A stretch of DNA of 28,599 nt from a virus, in IMG/VR virus record IMGVR_UViG_3300029266_001779, positions 1-28,599 of that record. One strand, written 5' to 3'. Below, in pieces: positions 5,411 to 11,647 of this stretch. The notes under the pieces are model-generated. The model was not told the origin of the DNA and ran no database searches. It worked only from the letters and a program-made list of their open reading frames with translations. The translations under genes were made by a program, and so were the position numbers. The stretch's first letter is position 1. Each line of letters starts with the position of its first letter.

Positions 5411-5809
5411 GTGGTATTCGATGTGTATGCACCTGCTGTAAAAATACAAGGACCAAAAATGTTTAATAGTCACAGATGGATTGCAATGTTCAAAGCTGGG
5501 AAGATAACAGAAGCCAAAGCATTGACAGAAGCGTTGCCTAAATTTAAAACTCCATATGAGGCATATGATTGGATAATGAGCAAAAGAAATGAAGCAATGG
5601 ATATTGAATCGGACATGATGAATACAAATGCTGCAATACAAGACAAATACAAAGAAATGGAAGCAGATCCAAACATTGAATCGCAGGGAGGTCCAATTGC
5701 CGATAAATATGCAACCGAACTTAAAGAACTTGAAGATACTCATAAAAACTTGAGAGCTCAATTTGCCGAAATAATGACCGTAATAGATGAATATGATCAA
5801 ACCTATTAA
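5411..5809 (+). CDS. Helical hypothetical protein, probable +1 frameshift near its start
   Basis: The frame is open from 5369 to 5809, but its only non-ATG start near the front is GTG 5411; the first in-frame ATG is 5460 (MFNSHRWIAMF). The codons before 5411 read convincingly as protein (PIHAKYAYVVFDVYAP). A well-placed ATG with a promoter-like motif lies at 5365 in another frame; a +1 shift at the CCCC run 5375-5378 would give MKRT joined to QQIPIHAKYAYVV. The body is a helical, acidic protein with coiled-coil character (residues 60-130). It is unrecognised; its position before other structural-looking small genes suggests a virion or assembly role, which is weak inference. Confidence 0.6.
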   Translation: MVFDVYAPAVKIQGPKMFNSHRWIAMFKAGKITEAKALTEALPKFKTPYEAYDWIMSKRNEAMDIESDMMNTNAAIQDKYKEMEADPNIESQGGPIADKYATELKELEDTHKNLRAQFAEIMTVIDEYDQTY

Positions 5810-5811
5810 TT

Positions 5812-6045
5812 ATGATAAAACTCAAAACAATTGTCAAACAAATAATGTCGGAAATAGATACCAATCTATTTTCTGCTGATGATCAACAAGCATGGCCATC
5901 CGGGCCTTTCGGTAAAAAAGATTTTTACGCAGATGAGTCCGGTGATTCATATAAAGAGGATGAAGATTGGAAAACCGATAATCCCGGCGAGGATGAAGAT
6001 ACCGTGGATACCGGATATAAAAAGGTTGGCAAATCTAAATCTTAA
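5812..6045 (+). CDS. Small acidic, largely disordered hypothetical protein
   Basis: A 77-residue protein. It starts with an amphipathic helix (MIKLKTIVKQIMSEI), contains the motif AWPSGPFGKKDFY and ends in a highly acidic Asp/Glu/Gly tail. Short N-terminal helices of this style (compare MKLKNLLEG at 9645) recur in phage structural or scaffold-like proteins. It starts two bases after the preceding stop. Function unknown. Confidence 0.6.
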   Translation: MIKLKTIVKQIMSEIDTNLFSADDQQAWPSGPFGKKDFYADESGDSYKEDEDWKTDNPGEDEDTVDTGYKKVGKSKS

Positions 6046-6092
6046 AACCACACTTCTTAAGTTTTTAAAACCACACTAATATATTATTAATT

Positions 6093-6308
6093 ATGACACT
6101 AACACCATCTAAAATAAGACAACAAATGGCAAAGAAACAATCTACCAAAAAAAGTAATACTGGAATCAACTGGATCAATAGTTGGTCGGCATCAAATAAA
6201 AAAAATGTGATAGAGATCAACATCCGAATAGGTAAACTTACTTTATTACAACTTGAAACAAACAAGAAGTTTCGATTCATTATATTCAACTTAGGTTTTG
6301 AGATATAG
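6093..6308 (+). CDS. Small basic hypothetical protein
   Basis: A 71-residue protein with a Lys/Gln-rich N-terminus (SKIRQQMAKKQSTKK) and strand-like C-terminal half (VIEINIRIGKLTLLQL). It overlaps the next frame by 11 bases. No family is recognised. Confidence 0.5.
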   Translation: MTLTPSKIRQQMAKKQSTKKSNTGINWINSWSASNKKNVIEINIRIGKLTLLQLETNKKFRFIIFNLGFEI

Positions 6309-6504
6309 GTTCATCATCTTATTATTTATCATATGTTCATGCTCTTTACATACAAGTATGGACCATCTTAACACAGACCAAAGAAGGTCAAGCCGAATCA
6401 CAAAGAAATTTAATTATACTCAGCCTCATCAAAGCTATAGTGATAAATCTTCGAAGCGCCGAATCCGTAAAGTCCTAGGCAATGGACATCATAAAACATA
6501 TTAA
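6298..6504 (+). CDS. Possible small lipoprotein with TTG start
   Basis: A 68-residue frame starting with TTG inside the end of the previous gene. The N-terminus MRYRFIILLFIICSCS has the shape of a lipoprotein signal (Arg residues, a hydrophobic core, then ICSC). The rest is basic (RRIRKVLGNGHHKT), with no other hydrophobic segment. Small overlapping lipoproteins are typical of outer-membrane spanin subunits, but no inner-membrane partner is evident next to it. The start could instead be ATG 6358, which would remove the signal. Confidence 0.4.
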   Translation: MRYRFIILLFIICSCSLHTSMDHLNTDQRRSSRITKKFNYTQPHQSYSDKSSKRRIRKVLGNGHHKTY

Positions 6505-6532
6505 ACTTTTTTCAAACATTTCTGGTAATTAA

Positions 6533-6564
6533 TTAGGAATCGTGAGCTTTTATCCTTATCTTTA
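6533..6564 (+). promoter_or_regulatory. Phage promoter, TTWG/TATMTTTA family (copy 4, no AAGCT box)
   Basis: TTAG 6533-6536, a 20-base spacer ending in CCT and TATCTTTA 6557-6564. The AAGCT box found in six other copies is missing. An A/T-rich leader of about 28 bases precedes ATG 6593. Confidence 0.65.
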
Positions 6565-6592
6565 AATATAGTTAATTAATAATAAATAAGAT

Positions 6593-6976
6593 ATGATAAA
6601 AGAGAAATACGGAATAGAAATTACAAAGCCATGGTCGACGGAGATGTATGATTGGAATGATAAAGTCATAGAAAAGATAAAAAATCATATTACAGAATTA
6701 TGGAAACAAGGTTATGCTTCCGCGGAAGAAGATTATTACGAACTCCATGGAAAAGATTGTGATACCAAATTTGAAGATTCAGATTGGAGTCAGGAATCAA
6801 ATGGTACAATGGAAGAAATCCAAAAGTCAATTACATTTAGTGGCCATGGCCCAGGCTTTAAAATATATGATGTAGAGAAAGAAGTTTTTCAAGAGTTAGA
6901 AGTTGCTCCATATTGGCATGCAAAGCAAATGGCAGAAGAGTTATATATAGAAAACATGTTTATAGGTTTAAAATAA
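6593..6976 (+). CDS. Hypothetical protein
   Basis: A 127-residue soluble protein, unrecognised. Notable parts are a helical, aromatic stretch (HITELWKQGYASAEEDYYEL), an acidic middle (KFEDSDWSQESNG), a glycine-rich turn (SGHGPGFKIY) and a C-terminal helix (YWHAKQMAEELYIENMF). It is first behind promoter copy 4 and the next gene follows after one base, forming a two-gene unit. Confidence 0.6.
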   Translation: MIKEKYGIEITKPWSTEMYDWNDKVIEKIKNHITELWKQGYASAEEDYYELHGKDCDTKFEDSDWSQESNGTMEEIQKSITFSGHGPGFKIYDVEKEVFQELEVAPYWHAKQMAEELYIENMFIGLK

Positions 6977-6977
6977 T

Positions 6978-7163
6978 ATGGATATAGAAAAATCATATAA
7001 TAACGCATATCAATTATTAGTAGGAGAAACTACCTATAATAAATTGGCAGAACAAAAAGAATTTTATTTACCTACTGATCATCATGATGCTAACAAATTA
7101 TTAAGTTATTTTGAAAGTATTGAAGATTATGAAAAATGTAGTGATATAGTAAAAAAGCTGTAA
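6978..7163 (+). CDS. Small hypothetical protein with EDYEKC motif
   Basis: A 61-residue protein. The C-terminal half (DANKLLSYFESIEDYEKC) matches the C-terminus of the protein at 1284-1544 in spacing and key residues (L, Y/F-E, E/D-Y-E-K-C, D-I). It probably consists of that small helical domain plus a short N-terminal extension. Its last residues, KKL, are encoded by the AAGCT box of promoter copy 5. Confidence 0.6.
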   Translation: MDIEKSYNNAYQLLVGETTYNKLAEQKEFYLPTDHHDANKLLSYFESIEDYEKCSDIVKKL

Positions 7164-7200
7164 AAAGATTTGCCGTTACGAAAATTTATCCTTATCTTTA
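7155..7200 (+). promoter_or_regulatory. Phage promoter of the AAGCT/TTWG/TATMTTTA family (copy 5)
   Basis: AAGCTG 7155-7160, TTTG 7169-7172, a 20-base spacer starting CCGTTACGA, and TATCTTTA 7193-7200. Downstream gene starts at 7231. Confidence 0.75.
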
Positions 7201-7230
7201 AATATAGTTAATTAATTAAAATTAAAAGAA

Positions 7231-7503
7231 ATGTTTACTAAATTAGAAAAAACAATATTGGTTTACCCAGAAAATGAAAAAAAATATATGATGGAATTAG
7301 ACAAGTATAATAAAGTAGATTTAATATTAATGTTAAATCAAATCAATAATCAGAAAGATTTAAAAATAATTGAACATGCAATTACAGACATTGAAAAATG
7401 GAGAGGTGTAGCTGTCAGAAGACTTGATGAGATTAGTAATGCAGTTGATGATATTAAAGAAGTATTAAAAAAAATGGAAAAACATGTTTATCCATTTAAA
7501 TAA
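7231..7503 (+). CDS. Helical hypothetical protein
   Basis: A 90-residue protein predicted to be mostly helical, with heptad-like spacing in residues 45-85 (IIEHAITDIEKW, then LDEISNAVDDIKEVLKKM), so a coiled coil is likely. It is first behind promoter copy 5. No family is recognised. Confidence 0.6.
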   Translation: MFTKLEKTILVYPENEKKYMMELDKYNKVDLILMLNQINNQKDLKIIEHAITDIEKWRGVAVRRLDEISNAVDDIKEVLKKMEKHVYPFK

Positions 7504-7508
7504 AGATT

Positions 7509-7646
7509 ATGAGTTATACAAATGATGATTACGATATAGACCTTTGGGTAAGTTTAAGTAGTGGATTTATTACTAAAAACGAATACTTAGAATTAATAAA
7601 TGAATATGAAGAGCCATGGGAAAGTAATTCAATGTGGTGTAGTTAA
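7509..7646 (+). CDS. 45-residue acidic hypothetical peptide
   Basis: Starts five bases after the preceding stop and reads MSYTNDDYDIDLWVSLSSGF at its start, with an acidic helix (EYLELINEYEEPWE) and a C-terminal WCS. It fits the gap between two genes exactly and uses the same codon style. No family is recognised. Confidence 0.45.
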   Translation: MSYTNDDYDIDLWVSLSSGFITKNEYLELINEYEEPWESNSMWCS

Positions 7647-7658
7647 TTAAAAAGAATT

Positions 7659-8144
7659 ATGAAAACAATATATATATGGTCACTGATAATGACGATACCA
7701 TTATTCGGATCTATGATTGATTATACTAAAACTAAAAAAAGTATATGCTTACCTGATGAAGTTGAAGTTGTGCAAGATTCTATTATTATACAAGATTCTA
7801 GTCTTGTGTATTCTTTAATACAAGTTGAAAGTGCCGGCATAGACAGTTGTGTAGGCGACAAACATTTGGTAATTCCTTCCATAGGATGCCTACAAATTAG
7901 GCCTATAATGGTTCGTGAAGTTAATCGGATATTAAAGGGTCTAGGTAACACTACGAGATTTAAAAACAAAGATCGTTGGAGTAGAAAAAAGTCAATTCAG
8001 ATGTTTTATGCATGGAAAAACTTTCATCATAAAGAATCTACCGATGAAAAGATAGCTCGAAACTGGAATGGGGGGCCTCGAGGATATAAGCGTAAACGTA
8101 CATTACAGTATTGGGAAAAAGTACAAAAAGAATTAAATAAATAA
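7659..8144 (+). CDS. Lysozyme/transglycosylase-like protein with N-terminal anchor
   Basis: A 161-residue protein. Residues 1-20 form a signal or signal-anchor segment (IYIWSLIMTIPLFG). Residues 50-140 carry the elements of an SLT-type lysozyme fold: the likely catalytic Glu57 in LIQVESAG, a GCLQIRP segment (76-82) equivalent to the conserved G-x-x-Q-I/M of transglycosylases, and ARNWNGGP (133-140) near the end. Such enzymes cut the glycan strands of peptidoglycan. The signal-anchor suggests export to the periplasm, as in signal-arrest-release endolysins, and hence a role in host lysis. A virion-associated role is less likely because of the signal. An XhlA-like membrane protein and a possible lipoprotein lie nearby. 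Confidence 0.65.
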   Translation: MKTIYIWSLIMTIPLFGSMIDYTKTKKSICLPDEVEVVQDSIIIQDSSLVYSLIQVESAGIDSCVGDKHLVIPSIGCLQIRPIMVREVNRILKGLGNTTRFKNKDRWSRKKSIQMFYAWKNFHHKESTDEKIARNWNGGPRGYKRKRTLQYWEKVQKELNK

Positions 8145-8146
8145 TT

Positions 8147-8329
8147 ATGAAATATATAGTAGCACATCGAGATCAAGTTTCTAATAAATTTGAAGCAGAA
8201 GTTTTTGACATATTGGAAGAAGCTAATGATAGGCAGACACAATTACGTCTCGAATATCATGATACAATTGTTTTACAAAATACAGATATTAATGAAATAT
8301 ACGATATCAGCAGATCCGTACAAGTATAA
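8147..8329 (+). CDS. Small hypothetical protein
   Basis: A 60-residue protein (MKYIVAHRDQVSNKFEAEVF start) with strand-helix-strand character: EAEVFDILEEANDRQTQLRL, then HDTIVLQ. It begins two bases after the lysozyme-like gene and overlaps the following frame by 38 bases. No family is recognised. Confidence 0.5.
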   Translation: MKYIVAHRDQVSNKFEAEVFDILEEANDRQTQLRLEYHDTIVLQNTDINEIYDISRSVQV

Positions 8330-8522
8330 ACATACTTATCGTATTCAATTAGAGAAACGTTTAGTGCGCACATCTACATTATATCCAATGCATTGTGATT
8401 ATCCTAACCCACGTGATAAACGTAATATCAAAGAATTACGTAGACGTATATTATGGTCAATGGATGGGTGTAGAATAGAACATATACAAACTACCAAATC
8501 AAAATTATTATTAAATAAATAA
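8292..8522 (+). CDS. Basic hypothetical protein
   Basis: A 76-residue, Arg/Lys-rich protein (KHTYRIQLEKRLVRTST, NIKELRRRILW). The frame is open upstream to 8190, but ATG 8292 limits overlap with the previous gene and gives a natural MKYTISADPYK start. The basic character would suit nucleic-acid binding. No family is recognised. Confidence 0.45.
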   Translation: MKYTISADPYKYKHTYRIQLEKRLVRTSTLYPMHCDYPNPRDKRNIKELRRRILWSMDGCRIEHIQTTKSKLLLNK

Positions 8523-8543
8523 GGTTTATTAATGATTAGTCAA

Positions 8544-8551
8544 TATTTATT
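8544..8551 (+). promoter_or_regulatory. ATATTTAT late-type promoter candidate
   Basis: TATTTATT, seven bases before ATG 8558, with no TTWG at the -33 position. It is one of a set also found before 5365, 8795, 11933, 12593, 18516 and 20667. Confidence 0.3.
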
Positions 8552-8557
8552 TGTAAA

Positions 8558-8764
8558 ATGATAGATTTAGAAAATATACAAACTAACGAATCCTTTTCCG
8601 GTGAGGATATAGAATATTTTGTCGATGATGATTCATTGATAGGAGAAGTATATCTAGACGGAAATTTAATCTTTCAGTCATTAGATGTGATTGATGAAGA
8701 ACAGTTAGAAGCAGAATTTTACAAACAATTTTTTGTTAAGCAAGATGAAGCTTTTCAATTTTAG
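8558..8764 (+). CDS. Small acidic hypothetical protein
   Basis: A 68-residue, very acidic protein (FSGEDIEYFVDDDSLIGEVY). The middle looks like a beta-hairpin (SLIGEVYLDGNLIFQSL), followed by a helix (EEQLEAEFYKQFF). No family is recognised. Its acidity and position before a DNA-binding Hc1-like protein are suggestive but prove nothing. Confidence 0.55.
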   Translation: MIDLENIQTNESFSGEDIEYFVDDDSLIGEVYLDGNLIFQSLDVIDEEQLEAEFYKQFFVKQDEAFQF

Positions 8765-8773
8765 ATTATATCA

Positions 8774-8781
8774 TATTTATT
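8774..8781 (+). promoter_or_regulatory. ATATTTAT late-type promoter candidate
   Basis: TATTTATT between the stop at 8764 and the Hc1-like gene, followed by an AAAAAGGA Shine-Dalgarno-type sequence before ATG 8795. Confidence 0.35.
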
Positions 8782-8794
8782 AAAAAGGAATGTT

Positions 8795-8980
8795 ATGACA
8801 TCAAATGATATATACACAGAGTTAGAAAAAAGTTGGAACGAATTTACAGAAAATCATTCTAAGTTTATGGACAAAGGTAATAGAGCAGCCGGGACAAGAG
8901 CTAGAAAAGCAATCGGCGAATTAAAAAAATTAGTAACTGAATATCGTAAACAATCAGTTGCTGAATCTAAAAAGGCTTAA
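8795..8980 (+). CDS. Histone H1-like (Hc1 family) DNA-binding protein
   Basis: A 61-residue protein whose central stretch, KGNRAAGTRARKAIGELKKL, closely follows the conserved core of Bacteroidetes Hc1-like proteins (KGN-AAGTRARK-x3-EL-KL), with the C-terminal EYRKQSVAESKK also typical. The family consists of small helical, basic proteins that bind DNA and condense the nucleoid. In a phage it could compact host or phage DNA or change transcription; this is inference. Length agrees with the short host versions and the core residues are intact. It has a good AAGGA ribosome site, and the next gene starts directly after its stop. Confidence 0.75.
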   Translation: MTSNDIYTELEKSWNEFTENHSKFMDKGNRAAGTRARKAIGELKKLVTEYRKQSVAESKKA

Positions 8981-9238
8981 ATGGCACAACGGTTAACTAA
9001 TGCTGAACTACATACAGATATAAAGATGGTTCAGAAAGATATGGATTATCTTAAAGATGGGCAGATCAAAATGCAATCAGATATATCAATGATAAAACAA
9101 ACATTGTTAGATCCTAATAAAGGTACTATATCTAAAGTTAATCGTAACACTACTTTTAGAAATAAAGCAAATAAAGCTTTGTGGTCTATATGGGTAGTAG
9201 TGTTAGGAGTAATAGCTAAATTAATATTTTGGAACTAA
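8981..9238 (+). CDS. XhlA-like coiled-coil membrane protein
   Basis: An 85-residue protein. The N-terminal 45 residues form a heptad-like coiled coil (HTDIKMVQKDMDYLKDGQIK), and residues 64-84 form one C-terminal membrane span (ALWSIWVVVLGVIAKLIFW). This layout, with an Asn/Lys-rich link before the span, matches XhlA/haemolysin-type lysis accessory proteins. Those sit in the inner membrane and help a holin or endolysin. Placed about 850 bases after the lysozyme-like gene, it is a lysis candidate. Its stop overlaps the next ATG by one base (TAATG). Confidence 0.5.
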   Translation: MAQRLTNAELHTDIKMVQKDMDYLKDGQIKMQSDISMIKQTLLDPNKGTISKVNRNTTFRNKANKALWSIWVVVLGVIAKLIFWN

Positions 9239-9636
9239 TGAAAAATAATGACTTATATAATAAATTAACTAATATGATAAATGAAGAACTTAATATCATA
9301 TTAAGTGAAGAAACTTCTAAATATGGCAATCTTCTTAAGCCAGACGACTTTGATCCAATTGATCCGCAAATACATGTAGTAGGATTTGGAACAATGAGTA
9401 GAAATGCATTAAGAAAAGAAATTGTTACTAGATTAGAAGGTGCTTTAAAGTCAGCAGAAAATGCAGCCATGAATCCAGATTCAGCTTATGATATTTATAA
9501 GACAATAGAAGATACTATTGGAGACGATAGTGTTTTAATGTTACAAATGAGAGCTGATAATGAAGTATCGGATCAATTAGAAGCATTAAGAACAAAAGGT
9601 GGTAGAAGAGCTATTCCGATACCTCCACAAAAATAA
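9238..9636 (+). CDS. Hypothetical protein
   Basis: A 132-residue protein. I place the start at ATG 9238, which overlaps the preceding stop by one base, rather than the in-frame TTG nine bases earlier. The N-terminus is helical (MKNNDLYNKLTNMINEELN), and a mid segment reads IDPQIHVVGFGTMSRNAL. The rest is helical, and the end, GGRRAIPIPPQK, is extended and basic. No family is recognised; it may be structural, given its style and following genes. Confidence 0.6.
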   Translation: MKNNDLYNKLTNMINEELNIILSEETSKYGNLLKPDDFDPIDPQIHVVGFGTMSRNALRKEIVTRLEGALKSAENAAMNPDSAYDIYKTIEDTIGDDSVLMLQMRADNEVSDQLEALRTKGGRRAIPIPPQK

Positions 9637-9644
9637 AGATAGAT

Positions 9645-9944
9645 ATGAAATTAAAAAATTTATTAGAAGGATTTGCTTGGGAAAGAACACCTGGTAAACC
9701 ATTACCAACATTAAATGATGTTGCTAAAAAACATAATGACCCAACTGCTAAACCAGTTACAGAAGCTATAATGAAATCAGACATCGATTTGACATGGAAA
9801 AATTCCGATATTGCAAATAAAGATTTACAAGAATTTTTAAAAGCACTTTATATGGATGGTAATTATGATACAATGGATGATATGGCAAACATGTTTAATG
9901 TCTTATCTAGATTAAGTAAAGATTATCTTAGACAAATGAGATAA
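9645..9944 (+). CDS. Hypothetical protein, possibly structural
   Basis: A 99-residue protein. It begins with a short helix (MKLKNLLEGFAWERTPGKPL) like that of other small phage virion proteins, and has an Asp/Asn/Met-rich helical C-terminal half (YDTMDDMANMFNVLSRLSK). The start follows AAGATAGATATG. Function unknown. Confidence 0.55.
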   Translation: MKLKNLLEGFAWERTPGKPLPTLNDVAKKHNDPTAKPVTEAIMKSDIDLTWKNSDIANKDLQEFLKALYMDGNYDTMDDMANMFNVLSRLSKDYLRQMR

Positions 9945-9979
9945 TTTAAATTCTATTACAATTAAAAACATCGAAAGTT

Positions 9980-10066
9980 ATGGCCGTTATAAAAATACTA
10001 ACAATCAGCTGTGTGCTAATTGTTACAATAATGCTATTAGAAGCAATCTTCAAAAAAAAATATTAA
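9980..10066 (+). CDS. 28-residue single-span membrane peptide
   Basis: Nearly the whole peptide is hydrophobic (VIKILTISCVLIVTIMLLEA), with a Lys-rich C-terminus. It matches the other tiny membrane peptides, but its short length keeps confidence low. Its end lies just before the AAGCTT box of promoter copy 6. Confidence 0.35.
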   Translation: MAVIKILTISCVLIVTIMLLEAIFKKKY

Positions 10067-10068
10067 AA

Positions 10069-10114
10069 AAGCTTCAAAAAGCTTTGCCTTTATGATTTAT
10101 TTACCTTATATTTA
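10069..10114 (+). promoter_or_regulatory. Phage promoter of the AAGCT/TTWG/TATMTTTA family (copy 6)
   Basis: AAGCTT 10069-10074, TTTG 10083-10086, a 20-base spacer beginning CCTTTATGA and ending CCT, and TATATTTA 10107-10114. It precedes the gene group starting at 10142. Confidence 0.75.
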
Positions 10115-10141
10115 TAGTAAGTTAAATTAAAAAAATAGAAA

Positions 10142-10357
10142 ATGAGTTATTATATAGCAAAAGTGAAAGTAGCCACAGATACACCCAAAGGCGTAAAACA
10201 AGTATCAGAACAATATCTAGTTAATGCAACATCTGTAACACATGCAGAGGCATTAGTAAACAAAGATTTCTTAGATAGCGGAGTTGACTTTGAAGTCAAA
10301 GCAGTCCAAGACACAAGAATTTGTAAAGTTATCGAGAATCAACCCCAAAATTCATAA
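10142..10357 (+). CDS. DUF4494-like protein
   Basis: A 71-residue protein with the layout of the Bacteroidetes DUF4494 family: a first strand YYIAKVKVATDT, then EQYLVNATSVTHAEALV, where the family typically has a YLVdA.s.teAEa motif, then a C-terminal strand. The biochemical role of the family is unknown. It is the first gene behind promoter copy 6 and the next gene starts two bases after its stop. The match supports a Bacteroidetes host. Confidence 0.6.
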   Translation: MSYYIAKVKVATDTPKGVKQVSEQYLVNATSVTHAEALVNKDFLDSGVDFEVKAVQDTRICKVIENQPQNS

Positions 10358-10359
10358 TA

Positions 10360-10725
10360 ATGAGAATAGCATATACTGAAGGCAATATTGTAGTTGCACG
10401 TATCGAAGATAAAAATCATGTAGGTATCGTCACTAATGTAAGAAAAAAGAAAAATCAAATTCTAGGATATGATATTAGGATAGAAAGAGGTGGTGGGTAT
10501 TGTATGACCCAGATCGATAAACCAAAAAGTAAATATTCAATCGATTCTAATCTAACTGCAGTATTTATGCAGAACACAGATAAGCCTACCAATTTACATA
10601 TTAATAGTTCATTAGGACATACCAGAGCCAATTATAGTGATAATGTTGAGATGGACTTAGAGATGGGTCATTTTGAAAAATGTTCAGATTTTTCATTCCC
10701 AGTTGTTGGTCCTAGATCATTCTAG
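10360..10725 (+). CDS. Hypothetical protein
   Basis: A 121-residue protein, unrecognised. The N-terminal half looks like a small beta barrel (EGNIVVARIEDKNHVGIVTN, then GYDIRIERGGGYCM). The C-terminal half is polar with His and Asp. It lies between close neighbours in the group behind promoter copy 6. Confidence 0.6.
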   Translation: MRIAYTEGNIVVARIEDKNHVGIVTNVRKKKNQILGYDIRIERGGGYCMTQIDKPKSKYSIDSNLTAVFMQNTDKPTNLHINSSLGHTRANYSDNVEMDLEMGHFEKCSDFSFPVVGPRSF

Positions 10726-10727
10726 TC

Positions 10728-11012
10728 ATGGATAAAAATCAAAAAAGAGTATTAAAAGAATATCCTAATGCTATTATAGCTAAACAAAGTGACGGCGCAT
10801 ATGTCGTCACTGAGGATGATAATTTTATAGCAGAAGAATTCTTCTTGCCAGATGTATATACTGAAGAAGATGCTTGGTCACATGCCGCATTAGCATGTAA
10901 GACGTCACAACATTTTAACAGAACGCATCCAACTAGAATGGATTTGAAAAGTTTAGAAGCTAAATTAATGCGTATAGAAAATAGAAAAAGGAGAACAGGT
11001 TATGTTAGATAA
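10728..11012 (+). CDS. Hypothetical protein
   Basis: A 94-residue protein. The start (MDKNQKRVLKEYPNAIIAKQ) and a strand-rich middle (GAYVVTEDDNFIAEEFFLP) lead to a helical segment (EDAWSHAALACKTSQHF) and a basic C-terminus (RIENRKRRTGYVR). It overlaps the methyltransferase gene by 11 bases, and its last codons contain that gene's AAGGAG ribosome site. Function unknown. Confidence 0.6.
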   Translation: MDKNQKRVLKEYPNAIIAKQSDGAYVVTEDDNFIAEEFFLPDVYTEEDAWSHAALACKTSQHFNRTHPTRMDLKSLEAKLMRIENRKRRTGYVR

Positions 11013-11643
11013 ACTTAAAAGAATGATAAAAGGTAAAGATATCGAAGTTGATAAAAAGGAAATTGATAAAAAAGATGTTAGAGTTGTAGAACAAGATGAT
11101 ACATATTTACAATATTCTTCAGAAGCAGTAGGTTATAATACACGTGAAAATCAATGGGATGTTTATAAATCAGCTTTACAATATATTCCTGCAGGATCAA
11201 GTTTACTAGACTTCGGATGTGGTAGAGGAGATTTACATGTAATGCATTTATCTGAATACGGCGAAGTTGATTATGCTGGAGTTGATATGAATGGACCTTT
11301 AGTTAATGCAGGTAAAATAATAGATCCTAAACGAGATATTACATTATCAGATTGGTTTGAATTGCCTTTAAATGTAACTAAAGATTGGTGTATTAATGTA
11401 GGCTCGTGCAATTTACGATATGATGCTGATATGACGCGTGATGATTTTAAATACTTATGTGATACTATAGATAAAATGTATATGCATGCAATTAATGGAG
11501 TAGTAATTCTGATATCATATTCAGAAGGTTTGATACAACATGACCCAGGTAAAATATTAAATTGGGTAAAAGATAAATTTAAGAACGTTATATTAGATCA
11601 TTCAGTATCTGATGACGGATTTTGTTTAATAATAAAAAAATAA
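11002..11643 (+). CDS. Class I SAM-dependent methyltransferase
   Basis: A 213-residue protein. Residues 68-77 (LLDFGCGRGD) are motif I of Rossmann-fold methyltransferases, and Asp95 in YAGVDMNGPL is the acidic residue that binds the SAM ribose. Further strands follow (residues 127-138 and near VVILISYSEG), with a C-terminal GFCLIIKK strand. The first 50 residues are a charged extension. No DPPY/NPPY motif typical of amino-methylating DNA enzymes is visible, so the substrate is open: RNA, protein or a small molecule. It has an AAGGAG ribosome site inside the preceding gene. Confidence 0.7.
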   Translation: MLDKLKRMIKGKDIEVDKKEIDKKDVRVVEQDDTYLQYSSEAVGYNTRENQWDVYKSALQYIPAGSSLLDFGCGRGDLHVMHLSEYGEVDYAGVDMNGPLVNAGKIIDPKRDITLSDWFELPLNVTKDWCINVGSCNLRYDADMTRDDFKYLCDTIDKMYMHAINGVVILISYSEGLIQHDPGKILNWVKDKFKNVILDHSVSDDGFCLIIKK

Positions 11644-11647
11644 AAAA

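Noticed and set aside
5279-5800. 173-residue minus-strand frame rich in Phe/Ile/Cys
   Set aside because: It is the antisense shadow of the + strand gene ending at 5809; its composition is what reversed AT-rich coding sequence gives, and no promoter or ribosome site faces it.
8190-8522. 110-residue version of the gene at 8292
   Set aside because: The longer form would overlap the preceding gene by 140 bases; ATG 8292 gives a natural start.
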